Positions 14,815 to 24,045 of a stretch of DNA of 64,000 nucleotides are shown here, one piece after another. Source of the stretch: CAVTPD01 sp963736575. GTDB lineage: Bacteria > Bacteroidota > Bacteroidia > Cytophagales > JAAEPT01. The notes under the pieces were generated by a model. It did no database searches and was not told the DNA's origin. It worked only from the letters and a program-made list of their open reading frames with translations. Position 1 is the first letter of the stretch; each line of letters opens with the position of its first letter. The stretch lies in assembly GCA_963736575.1 (NCBI GenBank), contig CAVTPD010000001.1:1674001-1738000 (forward strand), given 5' to 3'. The position numbers were made by a program, and so were the translations under genes.

Positions 14815-16127
14815 TTATCCAATAGTCTTAAAATGTCATTTCCAAAAGCGAAGATCATTAAAGATAATAAAATTGCAATACCAATTTTAACCGCTTTCTC
14901 CATAAACTTATCCGCAGGCTTTTTGCCGGTAATCATTTCGTACAATAAGAACATTACGTGACCACCGTCTAATGCAGGGATCGGTAATAAATTCATAAAG
15001 GCCAATACCATAGACAATAAACCTACTAAATACCAAAAACGGAACGCAATAAACTCGCCCCCAAATTGTGTAGCCATCCCCACTGGGCCGGAAAGTGATT
15101 TTCTGGCAGAAATTTCGCCCGTAAACATTTTTTTAATGGCCTTAAACTGAATATAAAGCACATTGAAAGCTTGCCCTGTACCAATACTAGCCGATTTAGT
15201 TAACGAATAATGAACGGTGTCCATTTCTATATCCATAGTGCTTTCGGGCATAAAACCAATTTTACCATCTTCGCTAACCAGAATAGATAAAGTATCTAGT
15301 TCCGTAGAATCTCTATTGACCACTACAACGGCTTCTTTGCCAGGAATACTGCCCAAAGCTTCTTGTATATCGTGGAAGAAATTGATTGGTTTATCGTTTA
15401 CCGCTACAATTTTGTCGTTGTCTTTTAGACCGCCTTTAGCAGCATTACTTTCAGGTACTACTTGACCTACTTTAAAAGTAAAAGCAAATGAAATAAAGGG
15501 CACTTGTGAAGAAATTGAATCAATCACATAACCCGGTACTTTCACTTCAAAGGTTTCACCATTACGTTCTACCGTATAAGCCATTTTATCTCCTAAAAGG
15601 AAATCCGGATTCACTAACTCATCAAACGACTCGTAATCATGTCCGTTAATGCCAACAATTTTATCACCGCTTTGTAAACCAATACTTTCCGCTAAAGGAA
15701 AAGCATGGATACCGTATTTCATGGCTTCTTTAGGAATGGTAGTTTTACCAAACGTATAGGTCATTATGGTGAAAATCACTATACCGGTAATTACATTCAT
15801 TATAATACCGCCCAACATTACAATTAAACGTTGCCAAGCTGGTTTTGCTCTAAATTCCCATGGTTCGGGTGCTTTGTCTAGGTTTTTGGTATCCATAGAT
15901 TCGTCTACCATACCAGATATTTTTACAAAACCACCTAAAGGAAGTGCCCCTAAAGAATATACCGTTTCACCAATTTTAAATCCTAAAATCTTAGGAGGGA
16001 AGCCAATAGAGAATTTTTCTACACGCATTCCAAAAAATTTAGCCGCCATCATATGACCTGCTTCATGAACGCCTACTAAAATCATTAATCCTAGTAAAAG
16101 CTGTCCAACCATTATCAACACATCCAT
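14811..16127 (-). CDS. rseP: RIP metalloprotease RseP (site-2 protease)
   Basis: An intramembrane zinc protease that cleaves membrane-bound substrates such as anti-sigma factors after a first cut by another protease. In 438 residues I see the catalytic HEAGH at 21-25 in the first membrane helix, FSIGFPPKI and GGFVKISGM downstream, two PDZ regions (about 125-210 and 215-290: GLQSGDKIVGINGHDY, GLKDNDKIVAVNDKPI), and the C-terminal LLPIPALDGGHVMFLLYEMITGKKP with the third zinc ligand Asp. It lies 12 bp after dxr and overlaps the LysM gene. The dxr-rseP pairing is common in bacteria. Confidence 0.95.
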   Translation of the reverse strand: MDVLIMVGQLLLGLMILVGVHEAGHMMAAKFFGMRVEKFSIGFPPKILGFKIGETVYSLGALPLGGFVKISGMVDESMDTKNLDKAPEPWEFRAKPAWQRLIVMLGGIIMNVITGIVIFTIMTYTFGKTTIPKEAMKYGIHAFPLAESIGLQSGDKIVGINGHDYESFDELVNPDFLLGDKMAYTVERNGETFEVKVPGYVIDSISSQVPFISFAFTFKVGQVVPESNAAKGGLKDNDKIVAVNDKPINFFHDIQEALGSIPGKEAVVVVNRDSTELDTLSILVSEDGKIGFMPESTMDIEMDTVHYSLTKSASIGTGQAFNVLYIQFKAIKKMFTGEISARKSLSGPVGMATQFGGEFIAFRFWYLVGLLSMVLAFMNLLPIPALDGGHVMFLLYEMITGKKPADKFMEKAVKIGIAILLSLMIFAFGNDILRLLDK

Positions 16128-16139
16128 TCCTTCTCTTGC

Positions 16140-17300
16140 TTAGTTTAATTCTCTAGCTAAAATTCTTGATAAGTTATCAGTCTCCAGTAGATCTTCCAAA
16201 TTAGGATTGGAAATAAAGTCTACTTTGTGCATTACTTTTTCGTTTAAGTCGAAAATGTCTATAAATCGTATCTCATCTTTCAGAAAACGCTCCACTGCAA
16301 TTTCATTGGCCGCGTTTAAAATGCATGCCATATTACCACCTTTTTCCATAGCATGGTAAGCAAATTGTAAGTTCTTAAACGTTTCTAAATCCGGTTGTTC
16401 AAAGGTTAAATTTGGGTAATCCAGAAAAGAGAAACGTTCTGCCTTGCTCTTTAGTCTGTATGGAAATCCTAAAGCGTATTGAATAGGCAATTTCATATCG
16501 GGTAATCCCATTTGCGCTTTCATAGATCCATCTTCAAACTGAACCAAAGAATGAATAATAGATTGCGGATGAACAATTACGTCTATTTGTTTCGGTTTCA
16601 GATTAAAAAGCCATTTGGCCTCAATCACCTCTAAACCTTTGTTCATTAACGTGGCAGAATCAATGGTGATTTTTGCTCCCATTGACCAATTTGGGTGTTT
16701 TAACGCCTGTTGTTTGGTAATGGCTGCAAGATCACTTGTTTTTTTACCACGGAAAGGCCCGCCAGAAGCGGTTAGAATAATTTTTTCAATAGGGTTATAG
16801 AATTCACCTACCAAACATTGAAAGATTGCCGAATGCTCTGAATCTACGGGGTAAATGTTTACGCCGTTTTCTTCAGCCAGTTTGGTGATTAAACTACCGG
16901 CTACAACCAAGGTTTCTTTGTTGGCCAAAGCAATTGGCTTTTTAGCTTCAATAGCTTTTATAGTAGGCGTTAACCCTGCCGAACCCACCATAGCGGTAAG
17001 CACAATGTCTACAGTTTCCATTTGTACTACCGAACAAATAGCATTTAAACCGGCGTAAACTTTAATGTCATGCAGATCTAAAGCATCAAAAACTTTATCG
17101 TACAAGCTTTCGTCGGCAATTACTACGGTATTGGGCTTAAATTTTATGGCTTGCTGAATTAATAAATCGGCATTTCGATTGGCCGTTAATACTTCCACCT
17201 GAAAAAATTTACTATGTTCTTCAATTACCTCTAGGGCTTGTGTTCCTATGGAACCGGTAGAGCCCAAGATGGCTACTCTTTTCACTTCAGAGTTCGACAT
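16140..17300 (-). CDS. dxr: 1-deoxy-D-xylulose 5-phosphate reductoisomerase
   Basis: The committed step of the non-mevalonate (MEP) isoprenoid pathway: NADPH-dependent conversion of DXP to MEP in the cytoplasm. The 386-residue protein has the NADPH-binding VAILGSTGSIGTQALEVI at the N-terminus, LANKETLVVAG, the metal/substrate motif PVDSEHSAIFQ, ASGGPFRG, HPNWSMGAKITIDSATLMNKG, and HPQSIIHSLVQFEDGS. All are diagnostic. The start overlaps the GH3 stop by 14 bp, so it is probably co-transcribed with GH3 and followed by rseP. Confidence 0.97.
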   Translation of the reverse strand: MSNSEVKRVAILGSTGSIGTQALEVIEEHSKFFQVEVLTANRNADLLIQQAIKFKPNTVVIADESLYDKVFDALDLHDIKVYAGLNAICSVVQMETVDIVLTAMVGSAGLTPTIKAIEAKKPIALANKETLVVAGSLITKLAEENGVNIYPVDSEHSAIFQCLVGEFYNPIEKIILTASGGPFRGKKTSDLAAITKQQALKHPNWSMGAKITIDSATLMNKGLEVIEAKWLFNLKPKQIDVIVHPQSIIHSLVQFEDGSMKAQMGLPDMKLPIQYALGFPYRLKSKAERFSFLDYPNLTFEQPDLETFKNLQFAYHAMEKGGNMACILNAANEIAVERFLKDEIRFIDIFDLNEKVMHKVDFISNPNLEDLLETDNLSRILARELN

Positions 17301-18786
17301 ACTGTTCTAATTCGTTGGCAATGTTTCTGTTGTTAGACAAACGGGGAACTTTGTTTTGCCCGCCTAATTTGCCTTGCGATTTCATATAATCTATAAATGC
17401 CCCTTTTTTAAGGGGTTTAATTTTCAGTTTTTCTAAAATATTACCGCTAATTAAGTCGTCGTAATAAGCGTTGATTTCGGTTAAACGTTCATCTAAATAA
17501 GCTTCAAACGCTGCAAAATCGCGCGGTGGATTGTTGAACTCAATAAACCATTCGTGTCTTGAACTGCCTTTTTCTGGATTTACACTAGGAGCAACGGTAA
17601 ATTCTGTGATGTCAGTTTCGGAGAATTTCTCACAGGTAATCTTAAGTGCTTTTTCTACCTCTTCGCCAATAACATGTTCTCCAAAAGCCGAAATAAAATG
17701 CTTTATTCTACCCGTAACTAGTATTCGGTATGGGTCTTTAGAAATAAACTTAATGGTGTCTCCAATAGAATAGCCCCATAAACCCGCATTGGTATTCATT
17801 ACCAATACATAATTTTTGTTCAGTTCTACTTCTGTAATCGAAAGTCGGGTAGGGTTTTCGTTAAAATACTCTTCTGCCGGAATGAACTCGTAGAAAATAC
17901 CGTGGTTTAAGAGCAGTAAAAGTCCTTCTTCACGATAATCGTCTTGGTAGGCTATAAATCCTTCAGAAGCAGGGTAAGTCTCTACAGAGTCAATTTTTTG
18001 ACCAATTGATTCGTACAGTTTGTCTTCGTATGGTTTGAAATTTACCCCGCCATATACAAACACCGAAAAATCAGGAAATACATCCTTCATCTTTTTACCC
18101 GTTCTGGCTTCAATACGGTCAAAGTACATTTGTACCCAAGGTGGAATCCCTGAAATTAGCGCCATTTTAGAACCTAAGGTTTCATCAATAATGGTATCTA
18201 ATTTGGTTTCCCAATCTTCAATGCAATTGGTTTTGTAGGAGGGAAGTTGATTTTTTCTTAAATAACTAGGTACATGGTGGTTTACAATTCCCGAAAGCCT
18301 ACCAATATGAATTCCGTTCTTTTTGGTCATTTCTGGGCTGCCAGATAAGAATATCATGTTCTTATCTAAAAACTTAAAATTCCCGGAAAGATGCGCATAA
18401 ATCAACAAAGCATCTCGCGCACTGTTAATGTGGTTTGGAATGGATTCTTTAGTAAGGGGAATGTATTTAATGCCGGAAGTAGTGCCCGATGTTTTTCCGA
18501 AATAAAGCGGTTTGCCTTTCCAAAGTACATCAGACTCACCGCTAACCACACGATCAACGTATGTTCTTAAGCCTTCGTAATCGGTAACAGGAACGTGTTT
18601 TTTAAAGTCTTCGTAAGAAGATATCTCACTGAAATTGTGATCTTTACCAAAGGCTGTGTAAGCTGCTTCTTTAAGTAAATACTCTAAGACTTTTTCTTGT
18701 GTTGGGCCCGCATTCAACGCCCATTTTTGAGTCTTTTTATGAATGTAAGAAGCAAACGGTTTTGCTAGAATCGACTTGATGCCCAT
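17287..18786 (-). CDS. GH3 family acyl-acid amido synthetase-like protein
   Basis: A 499-residue member of the GH3 family (ANL superfamily), known in plants for ATP-dependent coupling of amino acids to jasmonate and auxin. Bacterial members are widespread in Bacteroidota but mostly of unknown substrate. Seen here: the ATP-binding loop YFGKTSGTTSGIKYIPLT, the FVYGGVNFKPY region, ETYPASEGFIAYQ (adenylate-binding) and YSIGDTIKFISKDPYRI, with the C-terminal domain ISAFGEHVIGEEVEKAL. The longest frame starts at a TTG (18795); I use the ATG at 18786. A TAGCTTTG promoter element lies just upstream. Confidence 0.88.
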   Translation of the reverse strand: MGIKSILAKPFASYIHKKTQKWALNAGPTQEKVLEYLLKEAAYTAFGKDHNFSEISSYEDFKKHVPVTDYEGLRTYVDRVVSGESDVLWKGKPLYFGKTSGTTSGIKYIPLTKESIPNHINSARDALLIYAHLSGNFKFLDKNMIFLSGSPEMTKKNGIHIGRLSGIVNHHVPSYLRKNQLPSYKTNCIEDWETKLDTIIDETLGSKMALISGIPPWVQMYFDRIEARTGKKMKDVFPDFSVFVYGGVNFKPYEDKLYESIGQKIDSVETYPASEGFIAYQDDYREEGLLLLLNHGIFYEFIPAEEYFNENPTRLSITEVELNKNYVLVMNTNAGLWGYSIGDTIKFISKDPYRILVTGRIKHFISAFGEHVIGEEVEKALKITCEKFSETDITEFTVAPSVNPEKGSSRHEWFIEFNNPPRDFAAFEAYLDERLTEINAYYDDLISGNILEKLKIKPLKKGAFIDYMKSQGKLGGQNKVPRLSNNRNIANELEQYVEL

Positions 18787-18792
18787 ATGTAG

Positions 18793-18800
18793 CAAAGCTA
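18793..18800 (-). promoter_or_regulatory. Candidate -7 promoter element for GH3
   Basis: On the minus strand TAGCTTTG (18800-18793) matches TAnnTTTG exactly and ends 6 bp before the GH3 ATG. A transcript from it would start at or very near the ATG, giving a leaderless or near-leaderless mRNA. It sits immediately past the dnaA terminator. Confidence 0.35.
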
Positions 18801-18802
18801 AA

Positions 18803-18830
18803 TAAAAAAAAGGCCTTAGCCGGCCTTTTT
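18803..18830 (-). terminator. Terminator overlapping the dnaA stop codon
   Basis: On the minus strand AAAGGCC (18828-18822), loop GGCTAA, GGCCTTT (18815-18809), then a T-run. The TAA stop codon of dnaA is in the loop, so the last sense codons form the left arm of the hairpin. Confidence 0.85.
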
Positions 18831-20261
18831 AGAAAATTCTCCTAGTATTTCTTGAATGGTGGCATTGAACTTTCTGTTCGTGTCCATCATATCATTTACA
18901 GTTGTAATAGCGTGTATTACCGTTGAGTGATCTCGGTTTCCAAAATTGTAACCAATAGCCTTTAACGATAAGTCTGTGAAGTTTTTAGCCAAGTACATAG
19001 CTATTTGTCTGGCTTCTACAATTTCACGTTTTCTTGTTTTGGCTTTCATTAGTTCAATAGATACACCAAAGTATTCAGAAACGTACTTCTGAATGTAATC
19101 TATACCAATTTCGAAAGTAGATTCTTCAACAATGTTATTGATTACACTACGGGCCAATTCTAAATCTACGTCTTTGCGGGCTAAAGAAGCTTGTGCTAAT
19201 AATGAAATCACAACGCCTTCTAGTTCACGAATATTAGAAGCAATATTTTGCGCCAAGTAATCAATTACCTCATCTGAAAGTAAAATACCATCATTTTCTA
19301 TTTTTCTATAGATAATGGCTTTTCTAGTTTCGTAATCTGGTTTTTGAAGATCTGCCGATAATCCCCACTTAAATCTGGAAATTAAACGCTCTTCTAAACC
19401 TTTTAATTCTTTTGGTGGACGGTCTAATGTTAAAACCAACTGTTTTCCTGATTGATGCAAGTGGTTAAAGATGTGGAAGAATATCTCCTGTGTCTTTTCT
19501 TTACCGGCAAAAAACTGAACATCGTCTATAATTAAAACGTCGGTTTTCAGGTAATGATTTGCTAAATCCTGAATAGCTCCGTTTTTAAAAGCTTCAATAA
19601 CTTGATTTGCGAATTTTTCGGAAGAAACATACAACACCGATTTAGACGGGTTGATCTCCATAATTCTGTTTCCAATGGCTTGTACCAAGTGTGTTTTGCC
19701 TAAACCTACTTCACTGTATACCATAAGTGGGTTGAAGGAAGTAAATCCTGGTTTATTGGCCACAGCGATACCTGCAGACCTAGCCAATCTATTGCAATCA
19801 CCTTCAACATAATTCTCGAAAGTATATTGCTGATTTAAACGTAAATCTGGCCCCCACAGAGAACCTGTAAAAGCAGGAGTGCTTTTTTCTTCTCTATTTG
19901 GGAAATTAGAATTTTTATTTGGTCGATTATTTTTAGAGAGAAACTCGTTATTTGTATTGGTAGGTAAACTAACAGAATAACCTTTGTTATCGTTATTTCC
20001 CTTATCAATAATAACAGAGTATTCTAGCTTGCCCGTAATGCCTAACTCTTTGGTAATCGCCTTTTTAAGTACATGAACGTAATGTTCTTCCAACCATTCA
20101 TAAAAGAACTGACTAGGAACTTGAATGGTTAACACATCACCTACAAGTCTTTGAGGAACGATCGGTCTGAACCAAGTATCGAAACTTTGCTGACCAACTT
20201 CATTTTTGATCGTTTCAATACATCCGCTCCAAACTAATACATGATCTTTAGTAGTCATCAT
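18816..20261 (-). CDS. dnaA: Chromosomal replication initiator DnaA
   Basis: Binds the replication origin and opens it. Domain I is at the N-terminus (VWSGCIETIKNEVGQQSFDTWF), followed by a low-complexity Asn-rich domain II. The AAA+ domain has YSEVGLGKTHLVQAIG (P-loop; the usual first Gly of GGVGLGKT is replaced here), LIIDDVQFFAGKEKTQEIFF (Walker B) and SRFKWGLSADLQKPDYETR. Domain IV has the DnaA signature GYNFGNRDHSTVIHAI. The longest frame begins at a TTG (20273); ATG codons at 20261 and 20258 are better starts. It is followed by a terminator and GH3. Confidence 0.96.
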   Translation of the reverse strand: MMTTKDHVLVWSGCIETIKNEVGQQSFDTWFRPIVPQRLVGDVLTIQVPSQFFYEWLEEHYVHVLKKAITKELGITGKLEYSVIIDKGNNDNKGYSVSLPTNTNNEFLSKNNRPNKNSNFPNREEKSTPAFTGSLWGPDLRLNQQYTFENYVEGDCNRLARSAGIAVANKPGFTSFNPLMVYSEVGLGKTHLVQAIGNRIMEINPSKSVLYVSSEKFANQVIEAFKNGAIQDLANHYLKTDVLIIDDVQFFAGKEKTQEIFFHIFNHLHQSGKQLVLTLDRPPKELKGLEERLISRFKWGLSADLQKPDYETRKAIIYRKIENDGILLSDEVIDYLAQNIASNIRELEGVVISLLAQASLARKDVDLELARSVINNIVEESTFEIGIDYIQKYVSEYFGVSIELMKAKTRKREIVEARQIAMYLAKNFTDLSLKAIGYNFGNRDHSTVIHAITTVNDMMDTNRKFNATIQEILGEFSKKAG

Positions 20262-20513
20262 TTTTATGAACAAAATCTCTTTGTAAAATCTAAATTTATC
20301 TAACTGGGTTCTTCAAAATTGTTCAAAAATTTCCAACATAAAAACTGCCAAAAAACTTGACTTTTTTAATTAGCGTCAGAAAACTGATTTTTGACAGTTG
20401 TTGATTTAATTTTATTCAAAAGTTGCAATTTATTCTTTAAATAAAACAAAAACAGCGTATGTATAATAAATGCTATTTACGTACGTACACAAAGCTATCA
20501 TGTCTTACAAAAA

Positions 20514-22754
20514 TTAGAATTCATATCCAATTCCTACATGAACTTTTAAAGAATTTGAATAATCACTTTGGTGAACAAGGACTTCAATAGGGCCAAGAAA
20601 AGAATCGTAAGATAAACCAATACCGTAGCCAAATATTATATTGGGGTTCTGAATTTGTTTTTCAAAGGAAGAATTGGGTAAACTTAAATCTAACATTAAA
20701 ACATTTAAGTCTGTATTTAGATAAATTTTAGGAACTAATTGATATCTAATTCTACCTCCAATAGATAAAAATGAATTGCTTACTATTTCCATATCGGCTA
20801 AACCAGTAAATGTTTGCGTTAGATGAGAAGTATGGTTTAAGCCCCCAATAAAGGTTTTATTGAAAATGGTATTATTAGTACCAAATATGGTAGAAAAAGC
20901 GGCATTAGTAAGCAAGGTGAAATTTCTGCCTACAGAAAAAGCATCGGTAAAACTTGCGTTAAGGGTAGTGTAAGGTTCTATAAAAGAGGAACTTTCATTT
21001 TCTAGAGAATCGGTTATTAAATATTCATTAGAGAGAAAATAATTAACAGAACCTGAAAAGTGAACCCCGTTTGTTGGAAAATAATAATTGTCAAAGGTAT
21101 TCAGTTCTGCTTTTAATTCTAAACCAAAACCCCTCATTTTTGTTTTATCAATATTATCTGTTATGGCTAGTTTAGAGTTACTAATTGAGTAATTATATCT
21201 AGTACCAAGACTTAACATAAAATCCTGAATAGGAGATATGTTCAATCGGCCATAACCACTTAAATATTGATAGGTAAGGAGGTAAGACAATTCATGCTTT
21301 TGGTTATACTGCGGAAGATTAAAGTTGTTATAATCCATTCCGAATTCTAGACTAAGGTTTTGGTAAGAATTAAGGTATTTGAAATAACCTAGCTTAGCAT
21401 AAGGTGTTTTAGAAAGTCCTGCTTTAGTAATTAACCTAGACCGGTTTAATATAACATTTCTAAAAGTTAAATTTAATGTAATGTAGGCTTGGTTGTAGGT
21501 ATCATAATGTAAAGCCCATTTAAAAAATACATTAGGTTGCTCTTTTACATAAACATATAATATGTTTTTAGAATCTTTAACGGTTATCTTATAATAAACA
21601 CTTTCGAAATACCGCGTACCGTAAACACGATCTATGCCTTTCTGTAAATTTTCATAGGTAGTAGTAGAATCTTTCAGTCTTAATTTTTGTATTACAAATT
21701 GTTCATCTACATTTTCTAGCCCTTTAATTTCAATACTATCTAATGAAATTAAAGCAATAGGCTCTATATAATGAGGTTTAGAGTAATTGTTTTGACCGTA
21801 CTTTTTTAACGTACTTAACTTTAAGTTGGCAGCACATTCACCAATTTTTATTAAAGTGTCTGCTAAATCAAAGTCCAAAACGTTATAGTCAGAAACTATG
21901 GGTTCAATAATAATATCACATAGTTTTTTTTGTTCATCGGTTTCAATGGCATTTTGAAAAGAAGTAGCCTGGTAGATAATATCAAAAGCATCTGTTAGTT
22001 CATCTTTAGATTTTAAATCGGTACCCACATAGCTGCCAATAACAAATTCGGCCCCCATTTCTTTTACAATATAAACCGGGAAATTGTTTACTAAACCACC
22101 GTCAACCATCATAGCACCATCAATTTCGAAAGGCGTAAAAATACTTGGCATAGTAACACTGGCCCTAACCGCTTCACCCAAATTACCTTTACTTAAAACA
22201 GCTATGGTTCCTGTTTCTAAATTAGTTGCTATACACCTAAACGGAATGGGTAGACTATCAAAATTGGTGATGTTGTAAACAGGTAAAAAAAGTTTACTAA
22301 TACTATTGGTTATGTTTTGACCGCCTATAACACTTTTAGGGAATTGAAACTCCCCATCTTTAATAGGTATGCTCATTACATAGTTGGCATATTCTTTCTT
22401 TTCCTCTATTGAAACAGATTTTAATGAAGATTTATTAGTGAAGAGCGCATCCCATTCTTGAGACAGTACCATGGTTTCAATTTGATCTGCCGAATAACCC
22501 ATTGCGTACAAACCGCCAATAACTGCACCAATGCTGGTTCCTGTTATGTAATCGGGTTTTATTTGGGCCTCCTCTAATTTTTTTAAAACACCTATGTGTG
22601 CTATCCCACGGGCACCACCACCACTTAAAACCAAGCCTATTTTTTTGTTTTCCGAATAAATTTTTAAGCTATCAATCCCATCCTGAGCCCGAATGGTATT
22701 CTCAGTTACTGATAAAAATAAGATGGTGAATAAAAGAATGAATATTCTTAACAT
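20514..22754 (-). CDS. Patatin-like phospholipase with outer-membrane barrel (type Vd autotransporter-like)
   Basis: A 746-residue exported protein. After a signal peptide (1-23) comes a patatin domain: oxyanion hole SGGGARG (about 44-50), nucleophile GTSIG (Ser 74) and the catalytic Asp in MMVDGGLVNNFPV (about 216). A POTRA-like domain follows (IEIKGLENVDEQFVIQKL). The C-terminal ~350 residues are beta-strands of an Omp85/BamA-type barrel ending in GIGLSYDSFLGPIEVLVHQS and a terminal Phe. This is the PlpD-like layout, in which the barrel places the lipase at the cell surface. The substrate is probably a phospholipid. It diverges from nspC. Confidence 0.92.
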   Translation of the reverse strand: MLRIFILLFTILFLSVTENTIRAQDGIDSLKIYSENKKIGLVLSGGGARGIAHIGVLKKLEEAQIKPDYITGTSIGAVIGGLYAMGYSADQIETMVLSQEWDALFTNKSSLKSVSIEEKKEYANYVMSIPIKDGEFQFPKSVIGGQNITNSISKLFLPVYNITNFDSLPIPFRCIATNLETGTIAVLSKGNLGEAVRASVTMPSIFTPFEIDGAMMVDGGLVNNFPVYIVKEMGAEFVIGSYVGTDLKSKDELTDAFDIIYQATSFQNAIETDEQKKLCDIIIEPIVSDYNVLDFDLADTLIKIGECAANLKLSTLKKYGQNNYSKPHYIEPIALISLDSIEIKGLENVDEQFVIQKLRLKDSTTTYENLQKGIDRVYGTRYFESVYYKITVKDSKNILYVYVKEQPNVFFKWALHYDTYNQAYITLNLTFRNVILNRSRLITKAGLSKTPYAKLGYFKYLNSYQNLSLEFGMDYNNFNLPQYNQKHELSYLLTYQYLSGYGRLNISPIQDFMLSLGTRYNYSISNSKLAITDNIDKTKMRGFGLELKAELNTFDNYYFPTNGVHFSGSVNYFLSNEYLITDSLENESSSFIEPYTTLNASFTDAFSVGRNFTLLTNAAFSTIFGTNNTIFNKTFIGGLNHTSHLTQTFTGLADMEIVSNSFLSIGGRIRYQLVPKIYLNTDLNVLMLDLSLPNSSFEKQIQNPNIIFGYGIGLSYDSFLGPIEVLVHQSDYSNSLKVHVGIGYEF

Positions 22755-22828
22755 AAAAACTGAACAAAAATAGTAAACAAGTTAGCAAAGGGTGTTTATT
22801 TTGGAAAATAAGATATTCACATTCTAAT

Positions 22829-23956
22829 ATGAAGAACAGCCATATACCGTCGCCTTGTTACGTAATTGATATAAAACGCTTAAAAAACAATTTAGAGAAA
22901 ATTAAGCGCGTACAAGATGAAACGGGTGTTAATATAATTTTAGCCCTAAAAGCCTTTGCAGGTTACCCTTTATTTCCTTTAATTTCTGAATATGTTAAAG
23001 GAGCAACAGCAAGCTCTGTTTCAGAAGCTGAATTAGTTTTTCAGGAATTTGAGCAAAAAGCCCATGTCTGTGCGCCTGTAGTAACAAAACAAGACATAGA
23101 ACATTATAACCGCACTGCCGATCATTTAGTATTTAATTCCTTTCAGCAGTTTGATACGTATAAAAATCTCTTAAATCCTGAAATATCTTGTGGTATACGG
23201 GTTAATCCAGAATATTCAGAGGTAAAAGTAGATCTATACAATCCGGCAACAGAAAGTAGTAGGTTAGGGGTAATGATATCTGAAATGCCCGAAGAACTCC
23301 CCAAAGGAGTAGAAGGAATTCATTTTCATACCTTATGTGAAAATAACTCTTATACCCTAGAGCGTGTATTAGAAAAATTCACTTCCAATTTTGATAAATA
23401 CCTAAAACAAGTCACTTGGGTTAATTTTGGTGGTGGGCATCTAATTACCGAAAAGGATTACGACATACCTCACCTAATAAACTTATTAAAACAGTTTAAA
23501 GTGAAATACCCCCACTTAACCGTTTATATGGAACCGGGTTCTGCCCATACCTGGCAAACTGGTTTTTTAAAAACTACCGTTGAAGATGTGATCCGAAGAG
23601 AAGGTGCTGATATTGCTATGCTTAACGTTTCTTTTACGGGACACATGCCCGATTGTTTAGAAATGCCTTATAAACCTGCTGTAAGTAGTGAAATTGAAAA
23701 GAGAGAGGGTATTAAAGAGACAATATTAGGCGGCAATTCATGCTTGTCAGGTGATTTTATCCGTGATTTTTATTTCGAAAAATCGTTAGAAATTGGTCAG
23801 GAAATCATTTTCGAAGATATGGTACATTATACCATGGTAAAGACCACCACATTTAACGGTGTAAAACATCCATCTATAGGTATTTTACATGAAAACGATG
23901 CTTTTGAGCTACTTAGAAGCTTCCATCAAGCAGATTATATTACTAGAAATTCATAA
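22829..23956 (+). CDS. nspC: Carboxynorspermidine decarboxylase
   Basis: The last step of the alternative polyamine route: PLP-dependent decarboxylation of carboxynorspermidine or carboxyspermidine to norspermidine or spermidine. The 375-residue length is right. Visible signs: SPCYVIDIKRLKNNL, the PLP lysine in ILALKAFAG (K41), the substrate loop GIHFHTLCENNSYTLERVLE, NFGGGHLI, EPGSAHTW, and GGNSCLSGD with the catalytic Cys of the alanine racemase-fold decarboxylases. It stands alone; carboxynorspermidine dehydrogenase is not in this window. It diverges from the patatin gene across 74 bp, a shared promoter region. Confidence 0.95.
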   Translation: MKNSHIPSPCYVIDIKRLKNNLEKIKRVQDETGVNIILALKAFAGYPLFPLISEYVKGATASSVSEAELVFQEFEQKAHVCAPVVTKQDIEHYNRTADHLVFNSFQQFDTYKNLLNPEISCGIRVNPEYSEVKVDLYNPATESSRLGVMISEMPEELPKGVEGIHFHTLCENNSYTLERVLEKFTSNFDKYLKQVTWVNFGGGHLITEKDYDIPHLINLLKQFKVKYPHLTVYMEPGSAHTWQTGFLKTTVEDVIRREGADIAMLNVSFTGHMPDCLEMPYKPAVSSEIEKREGIKETILGGNSCLSGDFIRDFYFEKSLEIGQEIIFEDMVHYTMVKTTTFNGVKHPSIGILHENDAFELLRSFHQADYITRNS

Positions 23957-23990
23957 TAGCGTTACTTTTCTTCGTTAAAGCGTATCTATA

Positions 23991-24016
23991 AAAGATAATG
24001 AAATTTCATTATCTTT
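23991..24016. repeat. 26-bp perfect palindrome between nspC and the GH8 gene
   Basis: AAAGATAATGAAA followed directly by its reverse complement TTTCATTATCTTT. It lies 34 bp after nspC and 29 bp before the GTG of the GH8 gene. It could be a regulator binding site or a terminator stem; the lack of a T-run argues against a classic terminator. Confidence 0.6.
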
Positions 24017-24045
24017 AAGGTTGAGGTATTCAAAAACGTTACACT

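Noticed and set aside
20262..20513. Possible oriC upstream of dnaA
   Set aside because: The region is AT-rich, but I see no cluster of TTATCCACA-type DnaA boxes, and in many Bacteroidota the origin is not next to dnaA.
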